A stretch of 64,000 nt of DNA from Gammaproteobacteria bacterium (GCA_018824085.1 JAHJHI010000051.1:124001-188000), one strand, 5' to 3'; counted from the first letter of the stretch, positions 1 to 9,060 are shown. Notes: generated from the letters alone by a model not told the origin. Numbers and translations are program-made.

Positions 1-921
1 GTGTCGCTGGGTCTCAAGCAGCTGGGTGAAGATCCGTGGGTGGGCATCTCCCGCCGTTACCCGCAGGGCACGCGTCTGTTCGGCAAGGTTACGAACCTGA
101 CCGACTACGGCGCATTTGTCGAAATCGAGCAGGGTATCGAAGGCCTGGTTCACGTGTCCGAAATGGATTGGACCAACAAGAACATTCATCCGACCAAGGT
201 TGTCCAGCTGGGCGACGAAGTCGAAGTGATGATTCTCGAGATCGACGAAGACCGTCGCCGTATTTCGCTGGGCATGAAGCAGTGCATGGCGAATCCGTGG
301 GAAGATTTCTCGATGAACCACAAGAAGGGTGACAAGGTCCGTGGCCAGATCAAGTCAATCACCGACTTTGGCGTGTTCATCGGCCTGACCGGTGCCATCG
401 ACGGCCTGGTTCATCTGTCCGATCTGTCGTGGTCGCTGACCGGCGAAGAAGCGGTCCGCAACTACAAGAAGGGCGATGAAGTCGAAGCGGTCGTTCTGTC
501 GATCGATGTCGAGCGCGAACGCATCTCGCTTGGCGTCAAACAGATGGATGGAGATCCCTTCACGAACTTCATCGCCACGCATGACAAGAACAGCGTCGTG
601 CGCGGTACCGTGAAGTCGCTGGACGCCAAGGGCGCTGTCATTGCGCTGAATGAGGATGTCGAAGGCTATCTGCGCGCATCGGAAGCAGCGCGTGATCGCG
701 TCGATGACCTGACCACCGTGCTCAATGTCGGCGACGAAGTCGAGGCGATGATTGTCAATCTGGATCGCAAGACCCGTTCGATCACGCTGTCGGTGCGAGC
801 AAAGGATCAGGCAGAGCAGAACGACGCCATTCAGAAGATTCACGCAGAAGGTTCCTCCGCCAGCAGTGGCACGACCAATCTGGGCGCGCTGCTCAAGGCA
901 AAGCTCAAGAACCCCTCCTGA
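1..921 (+). CDS. rpsA: 30S ribosomal protein S1, C-terminal part (5' end cut by window)
   Basis: RNA-binding protein of the small ribosomal subunit that helps load mRNA. The 306 visible residues contain three S1 OB-fold repeats (about residues 23-90, 110-177 and 197-265), the first two with the typical G-x-V near the start and GLVH-S-E/D near the end. The third is more divergent (GYLRASEAA), as usual for the last repeat of S1. Family members are about 560 residues, so nearly half the protein lies left of the window and the GTG at base 1 is not the true start. It is followed by a terminator and ihfB, the standard proteobacterial order. Confidence 0.96.
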   Translation: MSLGLKQLGEDPWVGISRRYPQGTRLFGKVTNLTDYGAFVEIEQGIEGLVHVSEMDWTNKNIHPTKVVQLGDEVEVMILEIDEDRRRISLGMKQCMANPWEDFSMNHKKGDKVRGQIKSITDFGVFIGLTGAIDGLVHLSDLSWSLTGEEAVRNYKKGDEVEAVVLSIDVERERISLGVKQMDGDPFTNFIATHDKNSVVRGTVKSLDAKGAVIALNEDVEGYLRASEAARDRVDDLTTVLNVGDEVEAMIVNLDRKTRSITLSVRAKDQAEQNDAIQKIHAEGSSASSGTTNLGALLKAKLKNPS

Positions 922-949
922 TCGCCTTTGGCGATTGAGGGTTGGTGAC

Positions 950-977
950 AACGCCGCCTGCGGGCGGCGTTGTTTTG
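950..977 (+). terminator. Rho-independent terminator after rpsA
   Basis: Perfect 9-bp stem AACGCCGCC (950-958) / GGCGGCGTT (963-971) with loop TGCG, running into a TTGTTTT tract. It lies 28 bases after the rpsA stop and before ihfB, so ihfB probably depends on read-through or on its own promoter. Confidence 0.85.
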
Positions 978-1014
978 TCATCCGGCATCTTTGCAATCGC
1001 TTATCCGATCTGTC

Positions 1015-1320
1015 ATGACCAAATCCGAATTGATCACCCGGCTTGCCAGCCGTTTTCCACAACTGGTTGCGAAGGACGCAGATTTTGCGGTCAAGATGAT
1101 TCTCGATGAAATGACGGCCGCGCTGGTTCGTGGCGATCGCATCGAGATTCGCGGTTTCGGCAGTTTTTCGCTCAACCATCGCCCGCCGCGTGTAGGACGG
1201 AATCCGAAGTCCGGGGAAAAAGTGATGGTGCCGGAAAAGCGGGTGCCTCATTTCAAGGCCGGCAAGGAGTTGCGCGAACGCGTCGATCAGGCGCTGGCCA
1301 TGCCGCAGCGCGCTTCCTGA
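1015..1320 (+). CDS. ihfB: Integration host factor subunit beta
   Basis: Beta subunit of IHF, which bends DNA in recombination, replication and transcription as a heterodimer with IhfA (encoded at 15837). The 101-residue length fits the family. The HU/IHF signature is visible: [20 protein letters not shown] at about residues 45-64, with the GRNPKSGE turn carrying the intercalating proline. I chose ATG 1015 because the homologous N-terminus is MTKSELI; an upstream in-frame start would place coding sequence in the rpsA terminator region. No strong Shine-Dalgarno is visible. Position after rpsA is conserved across proteobacteria. Confidence 0.95.
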   Translation: MTKSELITRLASRFPQLVAKDADFAVKMILDEMTAALVRGDRIEIRGFGSFSLNHRPPRVGRNPKSGEKVMVPEKRVPHFKAGKELRERVDQALAMPQRAS

Positions 1321-1334
1321 GCGGACAATCCTCA

Positions 1335-1583
1335 ATGGCCGCGCTCAACTGGATACTGCGTGCCGCCGTTTTCCTGCTCTTGCTCGGATTGGCGGCTCGC
1401 AACAGTGATCAGGTGACGGTGCGTTTCTTCTTCGGATACGAATGGCGCATCGAACAGTCTGTATTGCTGCTCGTCATTTTCTTTCTTGGTGCCTTGTTCG
1501 GTGTGCTCGCGGGCTGGTCGTTTGCGCGCAATCGTCCGGCGGCGCCCGTGCCGGTTGATGGCGAACGGATCAGGACTGACTGA
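1335..1583 (+). CDS. lapA: LapA (YciS) family inner-membrane protein
   Basis: Small protein of 82 residues with two hydrophobic segments (about residues 5-22 and 42-64), typical of the DUF1049/LapA family. In E. coli LapA works with LapB in lipopolysaccharide assembly and in control of LpxC. Here it sits 14 bases after ihfB and directly before lapB, the same order as yciS-yciM in enterobacteria. The charged, proline-containing C-terminus is cytoplasmic in the usual model. Assignment rests on topology, length and neighbours rather than a catalytic motif. Confidence 0.88.
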   Translation: MAALNWILRAAVFLLLLGLAARNSDQVTVRFFFGYEWRIEQSVLLLVIFFLGALFGVLAGWSFARNRPAAPVPVDGERIRTD

Positions 1584-1600
1584 GCGCCTCCCTGTAAATC

Positions 1601-2776
1601 ATGGAAATCGAATTCTGGTGGCTTCTGGCGCTGCCGCTCTTCTTCGTGCTGGGCTGGCTGGCTGCGCGGATCGACATCCGGCATCTTGTGCGCGAATCCC
1701 GTGCGTTGCCACGCTCCTATTTTGCCGGCCTGAATTTCCTGCTCAACGAGCAACCGGATCGAGCGATCGATTCGTTCATTGAAGCGGCGCGCAGCGACCC
1801 ACAGACGATGGAGTTGCAGTTTGCGCTCGGCAACCTGTTCCGCCGTCGCGGCGAGACGGACCGCGCCATCCACATCCATCAGGCTCTTGCCAAGCGCGAT
1901 GACATCAAGCCCGAACAGCGTCTGAAGGCGCAGGCAGAACTTGGTCTGGACTACCTGAAGGCAGGGCTCCTCGATCGGGCAGAGGACGTGTTCGTTGCGT
2001 TGCGTAACACTGCGCTGGATGGTGAAGCGCTGCAGCATCTTCTCGACATCTATCAGCAGGAGAAGGAGTGGTCGAAGGCCATCGATGTCGCGCGCGCCTT
2101 GCCTCAGGGCGAATCGCACAGGGCACAGAAGGTCATTGCACAGTTTCTGTGCGAACTGGCGACCCACGCGCTTGCGCAGTCACGATCGGCAGACGCGAAA
2201 CCGCTACTGGATGAGGCTCTGGTCACGCATCGAAAATGCGTGCGCGCAACAATGCTGCTGGGCGACATGTATGCGGCCGACCAGAAGTGGGAGCAGGCAA
2301 TCGAGCACTGGCAGCGCGTGGAGCAGCAGAACCCGGTTTATCTGGCGCTGGTTGCCGGGCGCCTTGCTGACGCCTATCGGCGGCTGGGGCGGGAGCGCCA
2401 TGGCATCACACTGCTCAAGAGCTATCTCGAACGCCATACCTCCCTTGATTTGCTGGATGTCGTTTTCAAGGAAGAGCTTGATACGGAAGGCCCGGCCGGC
2501 GCACTGGCGCTGGTGCGTGAAGAGCTGCGTCGCAATCCGACCCTGCTCGGTCTGGACAAGCTGCTGGAAGCGCAGATGCAGACTCTGCCACTCGAAGCGC
2601 GGACCGACTCGGATCTGATGAAGAACATCATCCATGCGCACACACGTCGTGTTGCGCGCTATCGTTGTGACAACTGCGGTTTCAAGGCGCGTCAGTTCCA
2701 CTGGCACTGCCCGGCGTGTGGCGGCTGGGAGACCTACCCGCCCAAGCGCACCGAAGAATTCGATCTCACCCCGTGA
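1601..2776 (+). CDS. lapB: LapB (YciM) lipopolysaccharide assembly/regulatory protein
   Basis: Membrane-anchored TPR protein which, in E. coli, controls the LPS:phospholipid balance by steering LpxC to FtsH. The 391-residue length matches the family. Visible parts: an N-terminal membrane helix (about residues 4-20), a long alpha-helical TPR region (about 45-340), and a C-terminal rubredoxin-like metal site with two CxxC pairs, CDNCG and CPACGG, near residues 356-376. The metal site and the WETYPPK-type tail are diagnostic of LapB. It is probably co-transcribed with lapA, 17 bases upstream. Confidence 0.93.
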   Translation: MEIEFWWLLALPLFFVLGWLAARIDIRHLVRESRALPRSYFAGLNFLLNEQPDRAIDSFIEAARSDPQTMELQFALGNLFRRRGETDRAIHIHQALAKRDDIKPEQRLKAQAELGLDYLKAGLLDRAEDVFVALRNTALDGEALQHLLDIYQQEKEWSKAIDVARALPQGESHRAQKVIAQFLCELATHALAQSRSADAKPLLDEALVTHRKCVRATMLLGDMYAADQKWEQAIEHWQRVEQQNPVYLALVAGRLADAYRRLGRERHGITLLKSYLERHTSLDLLDVVFKEELDTEGPAGALALVREELRRNPTLLGLDKLLEAQMQTLPLEARTDSDLMKNIIHAHTRRVARYRCDNCGFKARQFHWHCPACGGWETYPPKRTEEFDLTP

Positions 2777-2800
2777 GTCATTTCTGAAAATTCTTTTGTC

Positions 2801-3751
2801 ATGAGTCTTTCACTCCCTGACACGCGCGGCGTGCGCATCCTCGTTGCGGGCGACGTCATGCTCGACCGCTATTGGTTCGGTGACGTCCAGCGCATTTCGC
2901 CGGAGGCGCCCGTTCCAGTCGTCAAGATCGACCGGGTCGAGGAACGTCCTGGCGGTGCCGCCAATGTCGCGCGCAACTGCGCCGCGCTTGGCGCCCGGGT
3001 CAGCCTGCTGTCGGTCGTGGGCGCCGACGACGCCGGGCGCACCTTGCGTGCGCAGATGCAGGCAGCGGGCATCGATGCGGGCCTGCACGAGGATGCCCAG
3101 CTATCGACGACGATCAAGCTTCGCGTCATCGGGCGTCAGCAGCAACTGCTGCGCATCGATTTCGAGAACATGCCTGCGCATGAAGTCTTGCGCGCAAAAC
3201 TGGACGAGTTTGCCCGGCGCGTAAGCGACGCGGACGTGGTCATCCTGTCCGACTACGGCAAGGGTGCGCTGTCGAACATCCGGACGATGATGGACATTGC
3301 ACGTGACGCCGGGCGTCCGGTTCTGGTCGATCCCAAGGGCGACGACTACTCGCGTTACGCGGGCGCAACGTTGCTCAAGCCGAATCAGGGCGAGTTGCGG
3401 GAAGTTGTCGGCCGCTGGTCCGACGAGGCCGATCTAGCGCAACGTGCGCACACGCTGCGCGAGCGGCTCGGTCTTGGTGCCTTGTTGCTGACCCGCTCGA
3501 ATGCTGGCATGAGTCTGTATGACGCGGACGGCGTGTTCACGGAGCCCGCGCTGGCGCGAGAAGTGTTCGACGTCAGTGGTGCCGGGGACACCGTCATCGC
3601 AACCGTGGCCGTCATGCTGGCGGCTGGTGTGTCTCTTGCGGACGCAATACGCCTCGCCAATCGTGCAGCCGGTATCGTGGTCGGCAAGCTGGGCACTGCG
3701 GTATGCTCGCTGGACGAGTTGATCGCTGATCTTCGCCAGACGGCTTCGTAA
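2801..3751 (+). CDS. rfaE1: D-glycero-beta-D-manno-heptose-7-phosphate kinase (PfkB family)
   Basis: Phosphorylates D-manno-heptose 7-phosphate at O-1 to the 1,7-bisphosphate on the way to ADP-heptose for the LPS inner core. PfkB/ribokinase signatures are present: RPGGAANVARN at about residues 49-59 (substrate side) and DVSGAGDT near residues 257-264, where Asp263 is the predicted catalytic base. At 316 residues it is the kinase domain only; the adenylyltransferase half of the fused E. coli HldE is absent, so a separate rfaE2/hldC gene is expected elsewhere. It lies downstream of lapAB, linking two LPS functions. Confidence 0.94.
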   Translation: MSLSLPDTRGVRILVAGDVMLDRYWFGDVQRISPEAPVPVVKIDRVEERPGGAANVARNCAALGARVSLLSVVGADDAGRTLRAQMQAAGIDAGLHEDAQLSTTIKLRVIGRQQQLLRIDFENMPAHEVLRAKLDEFARRVSDADVVILSDYGKGALSNIRTMMDIARDAGRPVLVDPKGDDYSRYAGATLLKPNQGELREVVGRWSDEADLAQRAHTLRERLGLGALLLTRSNAGMSLYDADGVFTEPALAREVFDVSGAGDTVIATVAVMLAAGVSLADAIRLANRAAGIVVGKLGTAVCSLDELIADLRQTAS

Positions 3752-3795
3752 GCCGAAGCTTGTCTCTTGCGACATTGCCCGGAGCACGCATCGCC

Positions 3796-4434
3796 ATGCG
3801 ACACCTGATTTGCGCCCTGCTATGTGCCATCTACGCCACGCTTGCCGTGGCCGCGCTGGACCTCAACAGTGCGAGCGTGGCGGAACTCGATGCCCTGCCT
3901 GGCGTCGGGCCGAGCCGGGCCCAGGCCATAGTCGATTATCGTGCGGCACACGGACCGTTCCGGGCGCTGGACGAACTGGCGCGCGTGAAGGGCATCGGTG
4001 ACAAGACGCTCGCCGAACTGCGTCCGTTGCTGACGGTGGTACAGGAAGAACGGACAAGCGCTGCGCCGGCCGTTGTGGCTGACGATGCCGCGAAGGCGTC
4101 CGGCTTTCCGTGGGGGCTGCTGCTCATTGGCGGTGCCGTAGCGGCAGCCGTCGTGTTCATGTTCTTGCGACGGCGCAAGGCCGTGACCGTGGTACCGCCT
4201 GCGCAAATGCAGCCCGTACCGGCGCCGGAGGCGCCGCCCTCACGCAGCGCCGCCCCCGGCACGCCACTGCGCCCGCCTTCCCTGGCGCCGCGGTCGGGCT
4301 CCGGCGCAGCAGCGCCACCCCGCCCGGCGGGAAGCGCGCCGGTTGTGCCGGCCGACGATGCTGCCGCCTCGGCGTCCGCCACACAGCCCCCCAGACCTGC
4401 GGGGGCGCCACCGAAACCCGCCGGCTCACGTTGA
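3796..4434 (+). CDS. ComEA-type helix-hairpin-helix protein with C-terminal membrane segment
   Basis: Secreted or membrane protein of 212 residues. An N-terminal signal peptide (about residues 1-17, ending TLAVA) is followed by a tandem helix-hairpin-helix DNA-binding domain (LNSASVAELDALPGVGPSRA, then KGIGDKTLAELRP), as in competence protein ComEA, which binds incoming DNA. Unusually, a hydrophobic segment (GLLLIGGAVAAAVVFMF) follows the HhH domain and then a Pro/Ala-rich tail of about 75 residues. ATG 3796 was chosen because a GGAG lies upstream and the signal peptide begins there. A role in DNA uptake is inferred. Confidence 0.8.
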   Translation: MRHLICALLCAIYATLAVAALDLNSASVAELDALPGVGPSRAQAIVDYRAAHGPFRALDELARVKGIGDKTLAELRPLLTVVQEERTSAAPAVVADDAAKASGFPWGLLLIGGAVAAAVVFMFLRRRKAVTVVPPAQMQPVPAPEAPPSRSAAPGTPLRPPSLAPRSGSGAAAPPRPAGSAPVVPADDAAASASATQPPRPAGAPPKPAGSR

Positions 4435-4467
4435 GACGGCATTCTTGATCCGACCGCAAGGCACGCC

Positions 4468-5370
4468 ATGCAATACAAGACTCTCGATGAATTCGTCGGC
4501 AACACTCCGCTGGTTCGCCTGCAGCGGATTCCGGGTAACGACAACGCGCGGCGCGGCAACGTCATTCTCGTCAAGCTCGAAGGAAACAATCCGGCCGGGT
4601 CGGTGAAGGATCGCCCTGCGCTGTCAATGATCCTGCGCGCCGAGGAGCGCGGTGACATCAAGCCGGGCGACACGCTGATCGAGGCGACCAGCGGAAATAC
4701 CGGGATCGCGCTTGCAATGGTGGCCGCCATGCGCGGCTACAAGATGATTCTCGTGATGCCCGAGAACCAGACAATGGAACGCCGCCAGAGCATGGCCGCG
4801 TATGGGGCCGAGCTTGTGCTGACCGCCAAGGCGGGAAGCATGGAACTTGCGCGCGATGTGGCCGAACGCCTGCGTGACGAAGGCCGGGGTGTCATCCTCG
4901 ACCAGTTCGGCAATCCGGACAACCCGCGTGCCCATGTCGAAGGTACTGGTCCTGAGATATGGCGTGATACCGGTGGCGAGGTGACGCATTTTGTCAGCGC
5001 CATGGGGACCACGGGCACCATCATGGGCACGTCGACGTATCTCAAGTCGATGAATCCCGATGTCTGCATCGTCGGGTGCCAGCCGGCGGAAGGTGCCCAG
5101 ATCCCGGGCATTCGAAAGTGGCCGGAGGCCTATCTGCCGACGATCTATGAACCGGGGCGCGTCGATCGTATCGAGTCCGTCAGTCAGGCGGATGCGGAAG
5201 AGATGACTCGTGCGCTGGCCCGCGACGAGGGGATCTGTGCCGGCATCAGTTCAGGCGGGGCCCTGGTCGTGGCGTTGCGTATCGCGGCGGAGGTCGAGAA
5301 CGCCACCATCGTGAGCATTGTCTGCGATCGTGGAGACCGTTATCTGTCGACGGGTGTCTTCCCCTCTTGA
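4468..5370 (+). CDS. cysM: Cysteine synthase B (O-acetylserine sulfhydrylase)
   Basis: PLP enzyme making cysteine from O-acetylserine (or O-phosphoserine) and sulfide or thiosulfate. The 300-residue length fits CysM. Visible motifs: NPAGSVKDRPA with the predicted Schiff-base Lys47, the substrate loop TSGNTGIALA, and the phosphate-binding glycine-rich segment MGTTGTIMG. The C-terminal ISSGGALVVALR is also typical of the family. The final bases overlap the start region of the next gene. CysM rather than CysK is favoured by the N-terminal QYKTLDEFVGNTPLVRL type and by length. Confidence 0.92.
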   Translation: MQYKTLDEFVGNTPLVRLQRIPGNDNARRGNVILVKLEGNNPAGSVKDRPALSMILRAEERGDIKPGDTLIEATSGNTGIALAMVAAMRGYKMILVMPENQTMERRQSMAAYGAELVLTAKAGSMELARDVAERLRDEGRGVILDQFGNPDNPRAHVEGTGPEIWRDTGGEVTHFVSAMGTTGTIMGTSTYLKSMNPDVCIVGCQPAEGAQIPGIRKWPEAYLPTIYEPGRVDRIESVSQADAEEMTRALARDEGICAGISSGGALVVALRIAAEVENATIVSIVCDRGDRYLSTGVFPS

Positions 5371-7363
5371 TCGCGCCGGCCGGCGCGTGTGCCGGCTGCT
5401 CTGCGCCGCCGTCACCAGTCTGGTGGCGACGGCATCGTCTGGAGCGTTCGACCTGAGTTTGGCGACGGTGTCCTCGCCGGCCATGACGCTCGAGAACGTT
5501 CAGGTCCACGCATCGCGACTGGATGGCGGGCCGGCGAGGGTGCGTGTGCAGCGCGCGCTGATCGGCGGGCGTGAGCTGCGCGATGTCCGCCTCGAGTGTG
5601 CGGATTTCGTCGCTTTCCCGGAGCAACGCTGTCGTGGCGGTGTAGTCAGTGCTGCGGGCTTCGGGCCTTGGCCGGTCGAGTTTTCGGTGCGGGGAACGTC
5701 GCGCGTATTGCAGGCGTCGCTGCAGCTGGAACCGGCCGTGCGCATCGACGTCACAGGCACGCTGGCGGGCGCGCATCCGCAGTTGTTGCTGACAGCCAGT
5801 CGCCTGGATATCGGACGCCTGTTCGCGCGTGACGAGGTGTTGAACTCGTGGCAACCGGCCGGTCGCGTAGATGTATCGCTTGCGCTCGCCGATTTTGGTG
5901 CGCCGCAAGCGCCGAGCGCCCGTTTCCGCGCGGTGCTGTCAGATGCCGGCTTTTCGTCGGCCGACGGCTTGCGCGCGGCTGCTGCCCTGGCAGCTACCGT
6001 CGACATAACCGCTACGCGCGACGGCGATCGATGGCGCGGGCGGGTCGCCGCAGACTGGGCCGGCGGCGAGCTTCTGTGGGGCGGCGTTTACCTCAAGGGC
6101 GGGGCAACGGCCCTTTCGTCTGCGTTCACGCTGTCGGATCAAACGGTGGATTTCTCCGCCATGTCGCTCGATCTCGCAGGCGTTGGCCGGATCGATGGAC
6201 ACGCTTCGTTCGATCGCGACGCGCAGGCCTTGAGCAGTGGGCGATTCGGCGCCGAAAAACTGGATCTTGCAGCGCTGAACGAGCGGCTCATCGCGCCCTT
6301 GTTTCTGGTGCGGGGTTGGCCAGCGCTGCGCATGCGCGGACAAGGCGGACTGGAGGTCGCGATGGACGCGGCCGGCATCCGTTCGGCCCGGCTGGACCTG
6401 CTTGACGCAGAACTCGCCGACACGGCAGACCGTCTCGTGCTGACCGGCCTGAGTGCCCGGATTCCCTGGCGACGCGGCGAGCCGACCGAGGCTACAGCGT
6501 CCGTCTCGCAGGCCGCGTTCGGCCGCCTCGACGCCGGGCCGTTCGATATCGCAGTGGATCTCGCGCCAGAGCGTGTCTCGGTAAAACCCGTCCGCATTCC
6601 GGTGCTGGATGCCGGGCTGCGCATCAACGCGCTGACCTTTCGGCAGGTTGCCGGCCGTTGGGATGCCGATCTGTCGGCCGACCTCGAGCCGGTGGCGATG
6701 CCGGCCGTGACTGAGGCGCTGGGCTGGCCGAAGATGGCAGGGAGCCTCGCCGCGAGCGTGCCGCATATCCGGCTTCGCGATGGCGTGATGACGCTCGACG
6801 GGCAGATGCTCATTCGCGTGTTCGGTGGCTATTTTGCCGCGAGCGCTTTGCAGGTGATCGAGCCTTTCAGCGCAACACCACGTGTTCTTGCCGATGTGCA
6901 GATGCGTTACATCGATCTGGAGGCGCTGACGGACACTTTCAGCTTCGGGCGCATCACGGGCCGCCTGGACGGAGAAATCACGGGCCTTGAAATGGCGCAT
7001 TGGCGGCCGGTCGGCTTCGACGCACGGATTCACTCCAGCGAGGGCGACTATCCGCGCGAGATCAGCCAGCGCGCGGTCGAGAGCATTACGGCACTGGGTG
7101 GCCCCGGCGCGGCGGCGGCGATACAACGGAGTTTCCTCGGATTCTTCGAGCGGTTCGGGTACCGTCGAATGGGTGTTTCGTGCCGCCTGCTCGGCGGTGT
7201 ATGCGTAATGGATGGCCTGGCGGAAAAGAACGGCGGTTTCGTGCTGATCGAAGGTGGCGGTGTGCCGGCTCTGAGCGTCGTTGGCTACAATCGCAGGGTC
7301 GACTGGCAGGAGTTGCTTGATCGTCTGGCACGTGTCACGGATTCCAAACCGGTGATTGAGTGA
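5354..7363 (+). CDS. YdbH-like envelope protein (AsmA/intermembrane transport type)
   Basis: Large envelope protein of about 669 residues. After a hydrophobic export signal (around CRLLCAAVTSLVATASSGAF) it consists of beta-rich repeats, and the C-terminal third has the YdbH-like stretch with repeated MRYIDLEALT and GRLDGEITGLE type segments. The next two genes are homologues of ynbE and ydbL, reproducing the E. coli ydbH-ynbE-ydbL operon; YdbH-YnbE bridges the periplasm for phospholipid transport there. It is shorter than E. coli YdbH (about 880). The start is uncertain: GTG 5354 overlaps cysM, TTG 5318 lies upstream and GTG 5387 is also possible. Confidence 0.75.
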   Translation: MSSPLDRAGRRVCRLLCAAVTSLVATASSGAFDLSLATVSSPAMTLENVQVHASRLDGGPARVRVQRALIGGRELRDVRLECADFVAFPEQRCRGGVVSAAGFGPWPVEFSVRGTSRVLQASLQLEPAVRIDVTGTLAGAHPQLLLTASRLDIGRLFARDEVLNSWQPAGRVDVSLALADFGAPQAPSARFRAVLSDAGFSSADGLRAAAALAATVDITATRDGDRWRGRVAADWAGGELLWGGVYLKGGATALSSAFTLSDQTVDFSAMSLDLAGVGRIDGHASFDRDAQALSSGRFGAEKLDLAALNERLIAPLFLVRGWPALRMRGQGGLEVAMDAAGIRSARLDLLDAELADTADRLVLTGLSARIPWRRGEPTEATASVSQAAFGRLDAGPFDIAVDLAPERVSVKPVRIPVLDAGLRINALTFRQVAGRWDADLSADLEPVAMPAVTEALGWPKMAGSLAASVPHIRLRDGVMTLDGQMLIRVFGGYFAASALQVIEPFSATPRVLADVQMRYIDLEALTDTFSFGRITGRLDGEITGLEMAHWRPVGFDARIHSSEGDYPREISQRAVESITALGGPGAAAAIQRSFLGFFERFGYRRMGVSCRLLGGVCVMDGLAEKNGGFVLIEGGGVPALSVVGYNRRVDWQELLDRLARVTDSKPVIE

Positions 7364-7371
7364 GGGTTGCA

Positions 7372-7551
7372 ATGAACAGAATGCCGATAGCGTTGCTATG
7401 CAGTGCCGCGTTGCTTGCCGGATGCGTCACCATCAACATCTACTTTCCCGCGGCTGCGGCAGAGAAGGCCGCCGATCGCATCATCGATGGCGTCTGGCAA
7501 CTGCAGCAGGACAAGCCGGCCACCGCGCCGTCCGAAGGAGCCAAGCCATGA
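7372..7551 (+). CDS. ynbE: YnbE-like outer-membrane lipoprotein
   Basis: 59-residue lipoprotein. A signal sequence ends in the lipobox LLAGC, with Cys18 as lipid attachment site, followed by VTINIYFPAAAAEKAAD, which is highly typical of YnbE. In E. coli YnbE forms beta-stacked oligomers that contact YdbH and complete an intermembrane bridge. ATG 7372 has a purine-rich GAGG about six bases upstream. The stop overlaps the ydbL start by ATGA, so the pair is translationally coupled. Confidence 0.88.
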   Translation: MNRMPIALLCSAALLAGCVTINIYFPAAAAEKAADRIIDGVWQLQQDKPATAPSEGAKP

Positions 7552-7958
7552 AACGACTTCAGCGCATCGCGATGCTCTGCCTGCTCATCGCCTCCGCCGC
7601 ATGGGCGCAAAGCAATCTTGAAATCAACACCCCGGCCATCAGCCAGATACGCTCGACGATGCAGTCACGGCACGCCCAGCTCGCGCCCTACTATGCGTCC
7701 GGCGCGGTAGGCCTGACGGCTGATGGCGGGGTGGCGTTGCGCGACGCAACGGCGGTGCCGCTGGCGCAGCGCCCTGCGGTGCAGGGTCTGATCGCTCAGG
7801 AAAATGCCGACCGCGCATCCTTGTATCGTGAAATTGCCCGCGCGAACGGGCACCCGGAGTGGGAAGCGGACATCCGGTCGACTTTCGCGCAGCGCTGGAT
7901 CGAACGTGCCCAGGCTGGCTGGTACATCCAGTCGGGCGGGGCGTGGAACAAGAAATAA
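7548..7958 (+). CDS. ydbL: YdbL family periplasmic protein (DUF1318)
   Basis: 136-residue exported protein with a signal peptide ending SAAWA-Q and a DUF1318 domain: the stretch STMQSRHAQLAPYYASGAVG, followed by GYQ-like segments and a C-terminal AQAGWYIQSGG. In E. coli YdbL modulates the YdbH-YnbE bridge. The ATG overlaps the ynbE stop (ATGA), marking the last gene of the three-gene operon. Catalytic residues are neither known nor visible. Confidence 0.85.
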   Translation: MKRLQRIAMLCLLIASAAWAQSNLEINTPAISQIRSTMQSRHAQLAPYYASGAVGLTADGGVALRDATAVPLAQRPAVQGLIAQENADRASLYREIARANGHPEWEADIRSTFAQRWIERAQAGWYIQSGGAWNKK

Positions 7959-7984
7959 CCCATCACCGTCATCACTGGATACTC

Positions 7985-8776
7985 ATGGCCGCCGTACTTG
8001 TATTCGATATCGAGAGCATTCCGGACATCGCGGGCATCCGCTCGCTGAACAACCTGCCGGACGAACTTTCGGACGCAGAAGTCGCCGAGTTCGCGTTCCA
8101 GCAGCGTCGAGCCGCGGTGGGCCATGACTTCCTGCCGCTGCATCTGCAACGCGTAGTGGTCATTTCCTGTGCCCTGCGCGACGCGAGATCGCTGCGGGTG
8201 TGGTCGCTTTCCGAACCGGAAAACGGCGAAGGACAGATCATCCAGCGCTTCTATGAAGGCATCGAAAAGCTCACGCCGCAGATCGTGTCCTGGAACGGCG
8301 CCGGATTCGACCTGCCGGTCCTGCACTATCGCGGGCTGATACATGGTGTCAGTGCTCCGCGATATTGGGAAATGGGCGAAGGCGACGGTCCGGATGCCCG
8401 CGAGTTCAAGTGGAACAATTACATCAGCCGCTATCACTCGCGCCACCTGGATCTGATGGATCTGCTCGCGTTGTATCAGGGGCGCGGCAACGCGCCGCTT
8501 GACGATCTGGCCAAGCTGATCGGCTTTCCGGGCAAACTCGGCATGGACGGCTCGGCCGTGTGGGCCGCATGGCAGCGCGGCGAAGCTGCGCAGATACGTG
8601 ACTACTGCGAGACCGATGTGATGAACACCTATCTCGTTTTCCAGCGCTTCCAATTGTTGCGGGGCGTGGTCGACCGCGCGGGATTCGACGCCGAAATGGC
8701 ATTCGTGCGTGAGTGGCTCGGCGCGCAACCGGGCGCCCACTGGCAGGAGTTTCTGGCAGCCTGGGGGCGTGCCTGA
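7985..8776 (+). CDS. Predicted 3'-5' exonuclease, PolB-type DEDD fold
   Basis: 263-residue cytoplasmic nuclease of the family related to the proofreading domain of family-B DNA polymerases. Motif I is VFDIESIPD with Asp8 and Glu10, motif II is SWNGAGFDLPVLHYR, and motif III is YCETDVMNTY near residues 207-216 (the YxxxD form), giving a complete DEDD set for two metal ions. No polymerase domain is attached. It stands alone between the ydbHL operon and tRNA-Val. The substrate is unknown; DNA or RNA end trimming is the reasonable inference. Confidence 0.85.
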   Translation: MAAVLVFDIESIPDIAGIRSLNNLPDELSDAEVAEFAFQQRRAAVGHDFLPLHLQRVVVISCALRDARSLRVWSLSEPENGEGQIIQRFYEGIEKLTPQIVSWNGAGFDLPVLHYRGLIHGVSAPRYWEMGEGDGPDAREFKWNNYISRYHSRHLDLMDLLALYQGRGNAPLDDLAKLIGFPGKLGMDGSAVWAAWQRGEAAQIRDYCETDVMNTYLVFQRFQLLRGVVDRAGFDAEMAFVREWLGAQPGAHWQEFLAAWGRA

Positions 8777-8797
8777 TAGCGCCCTGAAAAAAATGTG

Positions 8798-8825
8798 TTG
8801 AGTGCGCGATTGTTTGGGCTATACT
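8798..8825 (+). promoter_or_regulatory. Sigma-70-type promoter of tRNA-Val
   Basis: TTGAGT at 8798-8803 and TATACT at 8820-8825 with a 16-base spacer. The -10 box ends 14 bases before the mature tRNA and is followed by a GC-rich discriminator (TGCGCGC), as expected for stringently controlled stable RNA promoters. Confidence 0.75.
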
Positions 8826-8839
8826 TGCGCGCTCTTTTA

Positions 8840-8915
8840 GGCGCGTAGCTCAGCTGGTTAGAGCACCACCTTGACATGGTGGGGGTCGTTGGTTCGAGTC
8901 CAATCGCGCCTACCA
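8840..8915 (+). tRNA. tRNA-Val(GAC)
   Basis: Complete cloverleaf. Acceptor arm AGGCGCG (8840-8846) pairs with CGCGCCT (8905-8911). D stem is GCTC/GAGC, anticodon stem CCACC/GGTGG with loop TTGACAT, so the anticodon is GAC (8873-8875). The T arm GTTGG-TTCGAGT-CCAAT is standard and CCA is encoded (8913-8915). Confidence 0.96.
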
Positions 8916-9033
8916 ACACACACTGCAGGGCTTGAAAGGCAGCGTTATGACACCGCGAACTCGTTTCACACCGGTATCAGTCATTGCCTGAGGTCTGCAG
9001 CCAAAGACGCACTGAAGAAGTGCGCGACTAAAA

Positions 9034-9060
9034 AGTGCGGCCTTGGCCGCACTTTTTTTT
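9034..9060 (+). terminator. Rho-independent terminator between tRNA-Val and thrS
   Basis: Inverted repeat AGTGCGGCC/GGCCGCACT (9034-9053) followed by eight or more T residues. It ends the tRNA transcript about 50 bases before the thrS start codon. Confidence 0.85.

Noticed and set aside
5939-7372. Minus-strand frame opposite the ydbH-like gene
   Set aside because: Composition is that of an antisense shadow; the plus-strand gene fits the ydbH-ynbE-ydbL operon.
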